From the NCBI GenBank assembly GCA_041586615.1, contig JBFGZS010000019.1, forward strand, positions 1-62,989: 62,989 nt of DNA. Reading direction: 5' to 3'. The position numbers and the translations under genes were made by a program. The notes beneath the pieces are model-generated. The model ran no database searches and was not told the origin of the DNA. It was given only the letters and a program-made list of their open reading frames with translations. Numbering within the stretch: the stretch's first letter is position 1; each line of letters begins with the position of its first letter. Origin of the DNA: Motiliproteus sp041586615 (GTDB lineage: Bacteria > Pseudomonadota > Gammaproteobacteria > Pseudomonadales > Balneatricaceae). Positions 17,732 through 26,380 of this stretch are shown here, one piece after another.

Positions 17732-17785
17732 CACGATAAACAAGACGCTTACGTATTATTATCCATGACAGACAAGACGCTTACG
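17732..17785 (+). repeat. Imperfect 22-bp direct repeat across a start codon
   Basis: ACAAGACGCTTACG recurs at 17740-17753 and 17772-17785 within slightly longer similar segments beginning CACGATAA and CATGACAG. The second copy contains the ATG of the methyltransferase gene. It looks like a recent 32-bp duplication. Confidence 0.6.
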
Positions 17786-18301
17786 CACCCGACACACAGG
17801 ACCCACGTAACCCTCGGGTTAAGCAACCCCAAGAGCCCGAGCAATGTCGGCGCGGTTATGCGGGCGGCGGGCTGCTACCGGGTCGATGCGGTGCGCTATA
17901 CCGGCGCGCGTTATGACCGGGCCAAGAAGTTTCAGACCGACACCAAGGCGGTCAGCCGTCGTATCCCCTTAACCGGCGTTGCATCGTTGCTGGATGATCT
18001 TCCGGCGGGTACCCAGGTGGTCTGTGTCGATCTGGTCGAGGGCGCCATGCCGCTGCCGGCGTATCAGCACCCCGACAAGGCGCTGTATATTTTTGGCCCG
18101 GAAGACGGCACCCTCAGCCAGGAGCTGATCGATCAGGCTGACGGGGTGGTGTACGTGCCGACGGTTGGTTGCATGAACCTGGCCGCTACGGTGAATGTGT
18201 TGCTGTACGACCGGCTAGCCAAATCGACCGCCACCGTTGCCGGTGACGATCTGATTCGCCAGAGCCGCGATGCGAACAACAAGGTTAAAGTCAGCGTTTA
18301 A
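17765..18301 (+). CDS. SpoU/TrmH-family RNA methyltransferase
   Basis: A 178-residue SPOUT-fold protein. The three SpoU motifs are present: NPKSPSNVGAVMRAA (motif 1, near residue 20), LYIFGPEDGTLS (motif 2, near 115) and VPTVGCMNLAATVNVLLYDR (motif 3, near 137). It should 2'-O-methylate a tRNA or rRNA ribose using AdoMet, but the target cannot be told from sequence. The N-terminus is made of a short Thr/His-rich segment that includes the local duplication, so a slightly later start is possible. Confidence 0.85.
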   Translation: MTDKTLTHPTHRTHVTLGLSNPKSPSNVGAVMRAAGCYRVDAVRYTGARYDRAKKFQTDTKAVSRRIPLTGVASLLDDLPAGTQVVCVDLVEGAMPLPAYQHPDKALYIFGPEDGTLSQELIDQADGVVYVPTVGCMNLAATVNVLLYDRLAKSTATVAGDDLIRQSRDANNKVKVSV

Positions 18302-18360
18302 ATCGGTAAGGGTTGCTTCGCGATCACGTGTGGCAGTTTAGTTCTTTGTGTGCGCCAACG

Positions 18361-18383
18361 AAAAACCCCGGTGTTAACCGGGG
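18361..18383 (-). terminator. Rho-independent terminator of nirK
   Basis: CCCCGGT-GTTA-ACCGGGG is a 7-bp perfect stem; the minus strand continues TTTTT. It lies about 50 bp past the nirK stop. Confidence 0.85.
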
Positions 18384-18431
18384 CATCGTTGAGCACGTGT
18401 CTTACCGCACGTTAACGCGGTGCGAGATCGA

Positions 18432-19604
18432 TTAGGCCTTGATCGGCCCCGGCGCGCTAACCTGGCTCATCAAGTCGTCGTTCCAGTTGCCTTCGACCTG
18501 GAAGTGGGCCGCTGCGCCTAGCAGGATCGCCTCAATCAGGTTGTGGTTAACGTAGGCGTAAATGCCCGGCTGGTGAAAGGTGTACAGCGCCGCCGCCGAG
18601 GCACCACCCGGGATGTGCCAGGTCTCCAGGTTGGTGCTGGGCTTGTCGTTAAAGGAGCCACCAACCCAGACCAGATCACCGTGGCCGCCAATCAGGTGCG
18701 GGCGGGTGTCACGGTTGGCTTGGGAGTGGATGATCAGCACCGACTCGCCGACCTTGGCGGTGAGCGCGTTTTTACCGGTCAGGGCGCCGACCGCGCCGTT
18801 GAACACCACATGGGTCGGGGTCAGGGTCTTCATCACGTCGAGCATCTCCGGCATGCCCATCAGGATGCTGTCATACTGCTTGTACTTGCCGTTGGCGTCC
18901 TTGGGTAGGTAGAGGTCCTGCTCGCCCACGTAATAGGCGCGGTCGTAGCGAACCGGATTACCCTGGTCATCTTTGAGGCCGTCGCGCGGCAGTACCATAA
19001 TGGCGCCGTTCATGCCGCTGACGACGTGGAACGGGATCATCTGGCCGCCGGGGGCGCAGTGGTAGACGAAGGTGCCGGCCTTGGTGGCCCGGAAGCGCAG
19101 AACCACCTCTTCGCCGGGAGAGACTTCGGTCAGGGTGCCGCCGCCCATGGCGCCGGTGGCCGCATGAAAGTCGATGTTGTGCATCAACTGGTTGGAGGCC
19201 GGATTGACCAGCGTCAGTTCGATGTAGTCATCCTGGTGGCACACGATCAGCGGGCCGGGCATGCTGCCATTGAAGGTGCAGGCCCAGATCTTGGCGCCGC
19301 TGCTGTCGACATCCATCAGTTTTTCTTCGACCACCATACGGACTTCGACCACCTTGGGTCCGCCTTTGGCGACCTGTTCGTGCTTCGGTACGAAGGGGGG
19401 CGCGACCAGGGTCTGCTTGACCCGGCGCAGGCCGCTGATCTGTTCCGGTTTGACCGCCGCTCCTACCGCTCGGGTGCTGGCTTGGGCCGATTGGCCGACC
19501 AAGCTCGCCGCCGCAGCGACGCCCACAGAAGCGACTGTCGCGCCGATAAATCCACGACGGCTGACGCCGCTCTTTTCCTGTACCGATTGCACGTCAAGTT
19601 CCAT
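18432..19604 (-). CDS. nirK: Copper-containing nitrite reductase NirK
   Basis: A 390-residue periplasmic enzyme reducing nitrite to nitric oxide. It starts at ATG 19604 with GAGGAAT upstream; a longer open frame to 19694 runs through the promoter. A Tat signal (SRRGFIG, residues 15-21) is followed by an Ala-rich hydrophobic stretch. All ligands are visible. Type-1 copper: His142, Cys183, His193, Met198. Type-2 copper: His147, His182, His354. Catalytic pair: Asp145 and His303. No other denitrification gene lies in the window, so it may act alone or with distant nor genes. An FNR-type box and a well-placed -10 lie upstream. Confidence 0.97.
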   Translation of the reverse strand: MELDVQSVQEKSGVSRRGFIGATVASVGVAAAASLVGQSAQASTRAVGAAVKPEQISGLRRVKQTLVAPPFVPKHEQVAKGGPKVVEVRMVVEEKLMDVDSSGAKIWACTFNGSMPGPLIVCHQDDYIELTLVNPASNQLMHNIDFHAATGAMGGGTLTEVSPGEEVVLRFRATKAGTFVYHCAPGGQMIPFHVVSGMNGAIMVLPRDGLKDDQGNPVRYDRAYYVGEQDLYLPKDANGKYKQYDSILMGMPEMLDVMKTLTPTHVVFNGAVGALTGKNALTAKVGESVLIIHSQANRDTRPHLIGGHGDLVWVGGSFNDKPSTNLETWHIPGGASAAALYTFHQPGIYAYVNHNLIEAILLGAAAHFQVEGNWNDDLMSQVSAPGPIKA

Positions 19605-19657
19605 TTCTTGATTCCTCACAGTTTTGAAAGTCAAATCATTTTGTTCTTGATGGAGCG

Positions 19658-19699
19658 ATTCTATGCCGGGATTGAGCGGGGAGAATTGATGCACATCAA
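19658..19699 (-). promoter_or_regulatory. FNR/DNR/NnrR-type operator and class II promoter of nirK
   Basis: A perfect TTGAT-N4-ATCAA palindrome lies at 19686-19699. On the minus strand TAGAAT (19658-19663) follows 22 bases after the palindrome. With a start near 19651 the palindrome centre is at -41.5 and the hexamer at -12 to -7, the class II geometry of FNR-family activators. Box sequence alone cannot separate FNR from the NO-responsive DNR/NnrR. Confidence 0.85.
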
Positions 19700-19737
19700 T
19701 TGCTGGAAAATGGAAAAAATGAGCTTCGTGTTTCGTA

Positions 19738-19898
19738 TTAAGGCGGCAGCGTAATACCGCGCAAAAAATGTCGCCTTAATAGGCGGTTCATGGATGAATC
19801 GCCGTGGCGTAAGGCCACGTGAGACAAGGACGGACAGGCGCCGGCCTTGTCGTCATCAAAATACCGAACGGATCGGTATTTTGATGCCAGGTTAATAG
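19738..19898 (+). repeat. Interspersed intergenic repeat, copy B (longest)
   Basis: Modules in order: AGGCGGCAGCGTAATACCG; GCAAAAAATGTCGCCTTAAT; hairpin GGCGGTTCAT/ATGAATCGCC; hairpin GTGGC-GTAAG-GCCAC; GTGAGACAAGGACGGACAGG; a perfect 14-bp stem CATCAAAATACCGA with loop ACGGA (19854-19886); tail CCAGGTTAATAG. It lies just upstream of the nirK promoter region. Confidence 0.85.
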
Positions 19899-19907
19899 CG
19901 CAGAAAC

Positions 19908-19968
19908 GGCGAAGGGCTTCGCCTACAGGGAGTGGGTTGCCCATTGTAGGAGCGTGCCTGCACGCGAT
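19908..19968. repeat. Inverted pair of REP hairpins (REPIN-like)
   Basis: At 19908-19926, GGCGAAG-GG-CTTCGCC followed by TAC is, on the minus strand, GTAG plus hairpin. At 19946-19968, GTAGGAGCGTGC-CT-GCACGC is the plus-strand form. GTAG at the 5' side of a short hairpin is the signature of RAYT-mobilised REP elements, and the second unit resembles pseudomonad REPs. The two units face opposite ways with a 19-bp spacer. Confidence 0.75.
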
Positions 19969-20129
19969 ATCGGTGCATGAGTATGGATAAGTGAAGATGA
20001 CTGGGGTTTCCCCCGTAGCACATAACGCCGACAAGAGGCTGTGTTTGTTTTCTCGATCCCTTATAATGCCGCGTTTCCAGAACCTTTCTGGAGTCAGATC
20101 AATCGAACAACGGGGTGGATGTACGCATT

Positions 20130-20336
20130 ATGGGCAATGAACTGTTTTTAACCCTCGAAAGCAAAGTACTGTCGCTGATCGAGGAGATCGAGATACTGAG
20201 GCTGGAAGTCTCCGAGTTAAACACCGATAAGGCCGCGTTGGCTGCGGATAAGGCAACGTTGGTTGCTGAAAAGGCGCAGTGGGAGCAAGGGCTGCAGCAG
20301 TTGGTGGACAAGGTGGTTGCCGCCGAAAAGGACTAG
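20130..20336 (+). CDS. zapB: ZapB-like small coiled-coil cell-division protein
   Basis: A 68-residue protein that is almost entirely coiled coil, beginning MGNELFLTLESKVLSLIEEI and continuing with heptads such as LRLEVSELNTDK and AALAADKATLVAEK. Length and N-terminus fit ZapB, which joins the FtsZ ring through ZapA. The ATG at 20130 has GGTGGA about ten bases upstream; a GTG at 20115 overlaps that site. A TATAAT hexamer at 20062-20067 could serve as -10. SlyX or another small coiled-coil protein is an alternative. Confidence 0.7.
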   Translation: MGNELFLTLESKVLSLIEEIEILRLEVSELNTDKAALAADKATLVAEKAQWEQGLQQLVDKVVAAEKD

Positions 20337-20463
20337 GACGCACGCGCTGCGTTATTCTCCATTGTGCGACCACGAAGGCCGGCCGTTACTGCCGCGGGTT
20401 CGGGTTGTACGCTGGCAGGTTGGCGCAGCAATCCGGCCTTGGTAGGGTCAGCGCTTCTTCCCG

Positions 20464-20937
20464 CTACAGCAGCATATCCCGCTCGATACGGACAAAACTG
20501 TTGGCTGCCTCGATCAATGAGTTGGCGGTCAGTTCTGCCACGGCATAGACTTCTGTTTTTACCCCGTAGCGACGGTTGACTCTGTGCAGCAGCAGATCAA
20601 AATCCCCATCACCTGACAGCAGAATGACGCTGTCCACCGTTTCTGCGGCTTCCATGACATCCAGGGTGATTCCCACATCCCAATCCCCTTTGGCCGAGCC
20701 GTCGCGGCGTTGGATATAGGGTTTGAGTTTGACCGTGAAGCCGATCTGTTTCAGGGCATTCTGGAATTTCAGCTGCTTGTCATCACCCCGGTCGATGGCG
20801 TAGGCCGTGGCCGCGACGATTTCGCCCTTGGCACTGAGGCGTTCCCAGAGTGTGCGGTAATTGAACTGGCGGGCGTAGACCTGACGGGTGGTGTAATAGA
20901 TGTTTTGTACATCGACGAAGACGGCGATTTTTTTCAC
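20464..20937 (-). CDS. NYN domain protein (LabA/DUF88 family)
   Basis: A 157-residue protein with AVFVDVQNIYY at the N-terminus, KGDWDVGITLDVM in the middle and VILLSGDGDFDLLL after it. These give the conserved Asp residues of the PIN-like NYN ribonuclease fold. Such proteins are thought to act as metal-dependent RNases. Length is normal for the LabA-like group. It has its own small transcription unit on minus. Confidence 0.9.
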   Translation of the reverse strand: MKKIAVFVDVQNIYYTTRQVYARQFNYRTLWERLSAKGEIVAATAYAIDRGDDKQLKFQNALKQIGFTVKLKPYIQRRDGSAKGDWDVGITLDVMEAAETVDSVILLSGDGDFDLLLHRVNRRYGVKTEVYAVAELTANSLIEAANSFVRIERDMLL

Positions 20938-21004
20938 AGTAGGAACCTGTTGCCAGTGAGGTAGCGCAGTGGAGCAGGGAGGGCAGTATAGCAGCCAGTG
21001 CCGG

Positions 21005-21046
21005 CTATAAAAGACGGCCCGGGCACCTTAGCGATGTCCGGGCCGT
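21005..21046 (-). terminator. Terminator of the aminotransferase gene
   Basis: ACGGCCCGG and CCGGGCCGT (9 bp, 15-nt loop) lie just past the stop at 21067; the minus strand continues CTTTTATAG. Confidence 0.7.
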
Positions 21047-21066
21047 TGTCGGAGTTCGTCCAGGCT

Positions 21067-22263
21067 TTAGCCCTTAACGACGCGCGCGATGGCGCTGCAT
21101 AGGCGAGGGAGGTTGTCTGGGGTCATACCGGCGACGTTGATACGTCCGGAGCCGACGATATAGATCGCGTCCTCTTTCTGCAGCCGCTGTACCTGATGCG
21201 GATTTAGCCCGGAGAAGGAGAACATGCCGCGCTGGTCGGCGATAAAGTCAAAGCGGTTGTTCAGGCCTTGCTCATTCAAGGTTTGCACGAACGCGTTACG
21301 CATGGTGTTAATGCGGCCGCGCATCTCGCCCAGCTCCTGCAGCCACAGGGCTTTCAGGTCGTCACTCTGCAGAATGCAGGTCACGATCGCCGCGCCGTGG
21401 TTAGGGGGCATGGAGTAGTTGCCGCGAATCGCGTAACAGATCTGGCTATAGCCTGCCTGCGCATCGCGTTCGGTCTTGGCCAGCAGCGTCAGTCCACCGA
21501 TACGTTCGTTATACAAGCCGAAGTTTTTCGAGCAGGAGCTGGCGATCAGCATCTCGTCGCACAGTTGCGCCAGGATCCGTACCCCTTCTACGTCACGGTC
21601 CTCATCGGTGGCAAAACCCAGGTAGGCAAGGTCGATCAGCGGCATGATTTGCCGCTCTTTGAGCAATTCTCCCACTTGCTGCCATTGTGCCGGTGCAAGG
21701 TCGATACCGGTCGGGTTGTGGCAGCAGGCGTGCAGCAGCACGACATCACCAGCAGGGACCGTGGCCAGTGTGGCCATCATCTCGTCAAATTTCAGGCTCT
21801 GATTGGCGGCGTCGTAATAGGGGTAGCTCTTGACGGTGATGCCCGCGGACTCAAACACATTGTAGTGGTTGGCCCAGGTCGGGTCACTGGCCCAGAGGGT
21901 GGCGTTGGGCAGGCTGCGGTGAATGAAGTCGCCCGCGATGCGAAGTGCGCCAGTTCCGCCGGTCGACTGCACGGAGGTCAGGCGACCACTGCTTAGAAGC
22001 GGGTTATCCGCACCCAGGATCAGGCGCTGCAATTCGAGCCCCAGGGCCGGTGCGCCGGCAGAGCCGATATAGGTCTTGGTGGTTTCGTTTTCGAGTAGCC
22101 AGGATTCGGCCTTCTTGACGCACTCCAGAACCGGGGTGTTGCCCTGGTTATCCTTGTATACGCCGACCCCCAGGTCGATTTTATTGGCGCGGGTGTCGTT
22201 TTTGTAAGCAACCATCAGCGATAGCAGCGGGTCACCGGGTACGGGTTGCAGATGTTCAAGCAT
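21067..22263 (-). CDS. Aspartate/aromatic amino acid aminotransferase (class I)
   Basis: A 398-residue PLP enzyme of the AspC/TyrB group. Visible are IDLGVGVYKD, the substrate and cofactor residues in HACCHNPTGID, and SCSKNFGLYNERIG with the Schiff-base Lys. AAGGA lies eight bases before ATG 22263. It interconverts aspartate or aromatic amino acids and their 2-oxo acids; AspC and TyrB cannot be separated safely without alignment. Confidence 0.92.
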   Translation of the reverse strand: MLEHLQPVPGDPLLSLMVAYKNDTRANKIDLGVGVYKDNQGNTPVLECVKKAESWLLENETTKTYIGSAGAPALGLELQRLILGADNPLLSSGRLTSVQSTGGTGALRIAGDFIHRSLPNATLWASDPTWANHYNVFESAGITVKSYPYYDAANQSLKFDEMMATLATVPAGDVVLLHACCHNPTGIDLAPAQWQQVGELLKERQIMPLIDLAYLGFATDEDRDVEGVRILAQLCDEMLIASSCSKNFGLYNERIGGLTLLAKTERDAQAGYSQICYAIRGNYSMPPNHGAAIVTCILQSDDLKALWLQELGEMRGRINTMRNAFVQTLNEQGLNNRFDFIADQRGMFSFSGLNPHQVQRLQKEDAIYIVGSGRINVAGMTPDNLPRLCSAIARVVKG

Positions 22264-22625
22264 GCTCAGGTCCTTTCCGTTTCAGGGGCAACAGGCATCA
22301 GTCATGGCTCATGCGGACCGACGCCAAAAAGTTCCCCGATGATAGCCTTTCTTTTGTCTCGGCAAAACTTAAAACTGCGCGTCAGCCTATTTACGTTTGC
22401 TCTCTATGGACATGCCGCAAGGATTCGGGTCGTCGCGAGTAAGCGGGATTCGTTGCTCGCGTTGGGCAACGGGCAACGGCGACGGCGACGGGAAGCCGTC
22501 ATCGTCATGATAAAAAATAGATGGCGCAGGATTGCCACATAAATAGGGTAAATTCCTATTGATGCAATTTTCTGGGGCCGTAAGATACGTCGCCGAGAGA
22601 ATAACAAGAAGAAGGGACGCTTGTA
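22264..22625. other. Intergenic region, no recognised element
   Basis: 362 bp between divergent genes. It must hold the promoter of the aminotransferase. A small inverted repeat GACGG/CCGTC followed by an A-rich run lies at about 22480-22520. No riboswitch or sRNA signature was recognised. Confidence 0.3.
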
Positions 22626-22826
22626 ATGACTATCCAACGCCAACAATTCGAAGCCACCAGTTTCGATGAAGCGGTTGAGACGCTGAGTTACTTCCGTAAT
22701 TTGCAAGAGCGTCGGCCTGCGAAAATACTGTTTAAATTTTCCGTGGGAATCTTACCTGCCGACGTGGTCGATGAGTACCATGCTGAAGCCAAGGCGCTGG
22801 GGCTCTTGGTCAGCTTCGCTGCCTGA
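22626..22826 (+). CDS. Small hypothetical protein (66 aa)
   Basis: Starts MTIQRQQFEATSFDEAVETL with AAGAAGGGA eight bases upstream of the ATG. The sequence is balanced and looks folded (helix, then IRF-like strand KILFKFSVGILP, then helix). I do not recognise a family. It stands alone before a tandem duplication. Confidence 0.6.
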   Translation: MTIQRQQFEATSFDEAVETLSYFRNLQERRPAKILFKFSVGILPADVVDEYHAEAKALGLLVSFAA

Positions 22827-22833
22827 GTATACC

Positions 22834-22867
22834 TGTAGTTAGCCAAGGTCTGTAGTTAGCCAAGGTC
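22834..22867 (+). repeat. 17-bp tandem duplication
   Basis: TGTAGTTAGCCAAGGTC occurs twice in direct succession, eight bases after the preceding stop codon. Confidence 0.85.
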
Positions 22868-23070
22868 TGTGGCCCACGCTCTTGTCGGCGTGGTTTATTT
22901 CGCTGGGCCGCCTGCCGCTTCAGCCGGCCGTCTGCAACAGGCTTGTTGGCGCTGCACGGCCTGCTTCTTCGAAACAATAACGTTGCACCTTAATATACGT
23001 ACCGGATTTGCTACCCGCTGGGGTCGTGGGCACAATAGCGCCGACTGTTTCAATAAAGGGCCTGAGCGGC

Positions 23071-23412
23071 ATGGCACGCTATTCCAAGAAAGAGCGGGTC
23101 TCAGAAGAGACCAAAAACGAAGCCTTGGCGATCGCCAACGGTACCCGGCAAGCGAGTCAGACCAAGGAACAGACGCGGCTGATTGCACAAGGAATTCAGA
23201 AAGGGATCGATCTGTATAAGAAGCAGCAGAAGGCCAAGGCGCGTGAGCTGGATCGGCGTTTGAAAAAAGCCCAGGCTCCGGGCGATCTTGTCCAAGAGGA
23301 TGCCGGTACTGAAACGGAACCGCCGCGTCGCTCCGGTGGCGCCTTGCCCTGGGTTTTGCTCTTGATCTCGTGGCTAGGCTTTGCGGTTTATCTGTTACGG
23401 GTCCCTGCATAA
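23071..23412 (+). CDS. DUF2956 family protein
   Basis: A 113-residue protein starting MARYSKKERVSEET and containing QTKEQTRLIAQGIQKGI and YKKQQKAKAREL, typical of DUF2956 proteins of marine gammaproteobacteria. A basic coiled region is followed by one C-terminal membrane helix (LPWVLLLISWLGFAVYLL), so it is probably tail-anchored in the inner membrane. The open frame extends upstream, but the family start is the ATG at 23071. Confidence 0.85.
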   Translation: MARYSKKERVSEETKNEALAIANGTRQASQTKEQTRLIAQGIQKGIDLYKKQQKAKARELDRRLKKAQAPGDLVQEDAGTETEPPRRSGGALPWVLLLISWLGFAVYLLRVPA

Positions 23413-23610
23413 GGGGATGTCCAGAACGGACCCTTCGGCATCAGTTTGATCAGTAACGGTCGTATATCCCCCTTAGTGTTATCGGTCTATCTGCGCTCAA
23501 GCTGATATGGCTCAATGCCCGTTGGCGTATTCTTTCGCCATAATAGCCGGCATTTACGGGAGCTGACTCGGCGTGGTTTCCGTCTTCGTTTAAGGGAATA
23601 ACGTGATCCG

Positions 23611-26175
23611 ATGTCAGTGAATAGTGATGTGCTGAAAGCCTGGTGGTCGAGTCGTACCAATACCTTCTCGGGTTCGGTGCTGGTGTGGGCGATGATCGTC
23701 ATAATCTTGGTATTCTGGAGTCTTAACCTGCGTGAAGAGGTCATGGATTACCAAGACCGTATGGCCCAACGTGTTGATAATTATCAGAATCAGTTGCTCA
23801 ACCGTAAACAGGAAGAGTTGGAGCAAACGTTTCGTGCCGTTTATGAGCATATCCGGACCCTGTCGCTCCTGCCGAGTTTGCGCAGCGTCGCAGGCGAAAA
23901 CCTTAAGAGCGCGTCAGAAGATGTCATCGAGCAAGGGCGCTTGTCACTCGATACCCATCAAACGATTCAGCAGGTTTATCGCAACCTCGCCCATAACGTT
24001 AATCTGTCGGAAATCTACTATGTGCTGACGGGGTTTGACCCCGATGCCGGTGAGACGCCGTTTTTTATGTACGACGACGAGATCGTTGGCGTTCATGCTG
24101 AAGACGGTCTTACCGAGCAAGAAGCCGAGGATATACCGGAAGAGTACGAGTTAGACGAATATGCCTATTACGTCCGGCAACTGGCCTGGTTTGAGCAGCA
24201 TTATACCCACTGGAATAGCGGCGATATCTCGCGGATACCGGCACTTAGTTCACCGTTGATGCGGACCTGTGATAACACCCAGTATGGGTCTATTGCCAAG
24301 GGCGATGAGCGGGATAGTTTCGGGATTCTTTACTCGCTGCCGGTGTATGGGCTGGGTGAGCAGCGGCTGCGCGGCATTATATCGACCGTCTTGCGGGCGA
24401 ACGTACTGGAAGCCAAGTTGCTAGGGCGGCCGTATATTCCGCTCAGTGATCAGGAAAAGGCCGCGGCAACGGCGCAGGGCTGGGCGCTCCCGGATATCCC
24501 CGTGGGCTTTATCTTGACTAACAGCCAACACCATATCCGTATCTATGACCGGCGCAACCATCTGCTAGAGACGGAGAGTGTCACGACGCTGCGTCAGTTG
24601 CCTGGCCGGCTGGTGTCCCGGCCGCTGAATGTGATCAGTGATGGCCATTGGGAACTCAGTCACTATCTGTCGTCCGCTCAAATTGCTGAGTTGAACAAGT
24701 ATCTAGTCCAGAGCATGTGGGTGGATATCCTTGCGCGAATTGGCTTGTTATTGGCGATGCTGGTTATCTTCTGGAAAGCTAACCGGGACCAGCGCCGTCA
24801 TCATGCTGCGTTGGTTAAAATGGCGCATTACGACACCTTGACACTGCTGCCCAACCGGCGCTTGCTTTATCAGCACCTTGAGCAGTCAATGGCCCGCGCG
24901 CGGCGACACCATTGCCGGTTGGGGTTGCTGTTCTTGGATATCGACGATTTTGGTTCGATCAACGATACGCTGGGTCCGCAGACCGGCGACCAGGTGCTCA
25001 CGGCGATTGCCGAGCGTCTGCGCCACTCGGTGCGCTTGTCCGATGACATTGTCTCGGTGGAAAGGGACATCGATTCCGTGCGCATTGCCCGCTTGGGGGG
25101 CGATGATTTCGCCCTCATCTTCGAAGATATCGATAAGCCCGAAACCGCCGTGTTGTTGGCGCTGCGAACGATGCAGCTGTTTCAGGGGCCGATTGAGCTG
25201 GATGGGCAACCGACCGAGATCTCCCTGAGCGGCGGGATGGCGATCTACCCCGATGATGCGGCTTGTACCGATGATCTGATGGCCTGTGCCGATTACGCCC
25301 TGCGCGAAGCGACGCTGCAGGGGATCGGTCAGTTTCAGATGTATAACGATGACATGCGCCAACGCGCGGCACGCCAGACCCAGTTGATGCGTGATCTGCC
25401 GGATGCGGTGCGTAGCGAACTGTTCACCCTGGAGTATCAAGCCAAGCAGCAACTCGATGATGATAATGTCATGTCGTTTGAAGTCCTGCTGCGTTGGACG
25501 CACCCCGAGTTTGGTCTGGTGTCGCCGGTCGAATTTATCCCCTTGCTGGAACAAAGCGGTCTCATCGTTGACGCGGGGCGCTGGGTGATGCTCAGTGCCT
25601 GTCAGCAGCTGAAATCCTGGCACGATGCGGGTTACTCGGGGCTCTGTGTCAGTGTGAACGTGTCGCCGCGTCAGCTTATGCTGTCGGATATCCTCAGCAC
25701 CGTCGACGAGGTGTTGAACGAAACCGGCGTGCCGCCGCAGACCTTGATCCTGGAAATTACCGAATCGATGATGATCGATAATCTGGACGAAGGAAACCGG
25801 ACGTTGGCGCAGCTCCGGGAGCGGGGTGTGAAATTGGCGATCGACGATTTTGGAACCGGCTACAGTTCGCTGACGTATTTGCTGGGGATGCCGGTGGACT
25901 ACCTGAAGCTGGATAAATCGATGATCGATGTGATCGACAATGCGAAGGGTGCCCATGTGATCAAGACCACGATCGCATTGGCCCACGGCCTCGGTCTGCG
26001 AGCGATCGCCGAAGGGGTCGAGGAGCAGGTTCAGCGTGACGTGCTCAAGGCGATGGGGTGCGATATGATCCAGGGCTACTGGCTGTCTCGGCCGCTACCG
26101 GTTGATCGGCTGCAGAGGTTTATGGCCAAACACTGTCGGCCCCAGGGCGTTGTAGCTACCCGGCAAGTCAGCTAA
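23611..26175 (+). CDS. Membrane GGDEF-EAL protein, c-di-GMP phosphodiesterase with degenerate GGDDF
   Basis: An 854-residue inner-membrane protein: TM1 (about 20-40), a large periplasmic sensor region with a coiled-coil start (45-360), TM2 (about 365-385), GGDEF domain (about 400-560) and EAL domain (580-845). The diguanylate cyclase signature reads GGDDF, so the catalytic Glu is replaced by Asp; activity is doubtful and the domain may only bind GTP. The EAL domain keeps its key residues: E in FEVLLRW, N in NVSPRQL, E in LEITES, the DDFGTGYSSL motif, K in LKLDKS, E in AEGVE and Q in IQGYWLSRP. It should hydrolyse c-di-GMP. Confidence 0.92.
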   Translation: MSVNSDVLKAWWSSRTNTFSGSVLVWAMIVIILVFWSLNLREEVMDYQDRMAQRVDNYQNQLLNRKQEELEQTFRAVYEHIRTLSLLPSLRSVAGENLKSASEDVIEQGRLSLDTHQTIQQVYRNLAHNVNLSEIYYVLTGFDPDAGETPFFMYDDEIVGVHAEDGLTEQEAEDIPEEYELDEYAYYVRQLAWFEQHYTHWNSGDISRIPALSSPLMRTCDNTQYGSIAKGDERDSFGILYSLPVYGLGEQRLRGIISTVLRANVLEAKLLGRPYIPLSDQEKAAATAQGWALPDIPVGFILTNSQHHIRIYDRRNHLLETESVTTLRQLPGRLVSRPLNVISDGHWELSHYLSSAQIAELNKYLVQSMWVDILARIGLLLAMLVIFWKANRDQRRHHAALVKMAHYDTLTLLPNRRLLYQHLEQSMARARRHHCRLGLLFLDIDDFGSINDTLGPQTGDQVLTAIAERLRHSVRLSDDIVSVERDIDSVRIARLGGDDFALIFEDIDKPETAVLLALRTMQLFQGPIELDGQPTEISLSGGMAIYPDDAACTDDLMACADYALREATLQGIGQFQMYNDDMRQRAARQTQLMRDLPDAVRSELFTLEYQAKQQLDDDNVMSFEVLLRWTHPEFGLVSPVEFIPLLEQSGLIVDAGRWVMLSACQQLKSWHDAGYSGLCVSVNVSPRQLMLSDILSTVDEVLNETGVPPQTLILEITESMMIDNLDEGNRTLAQLRERGVKLAIDDFGTGYSSLTYLLGMPVDYLKLDKSMIDVIDNAKGAHVIKTTIALAHGLGLRAIAEGVEEQVQRDVLKAMGCDMIQGYWLSRPLPVDRLQRFMAKHCRPQGVVATRQVS

Positions 26176-26380
26176 GCGCTAACGTGTTCGTACAGGTTGC
26201 GTATGCTGCTATAAGGCGCGTTATATTCACTTATAACAGCGTATGTCGGCTTATCCGCTCTGGCAGCGATGCAGACAACCCGTTAGAATGCCTACTTCGC
26301 AACGCGTGCTGTTCAGGGTTTTAGACGTTTTAGCCGACTCTGCATGCGTCTTCGCTTTTATACTCGCCAGAATGGTTCGT

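Noticed and set aside
19605..19694. N-terminal extension of NirK
   Set aside because: It would place the Tat signal 45 residues inside and runs through the FNR-type promoter.
22869..23219. Plus-strand frame overlapping the DUF2956 gene
   Set aside because: Shadow frame without family likeness; the DUF2956 frame has recognised motifs.
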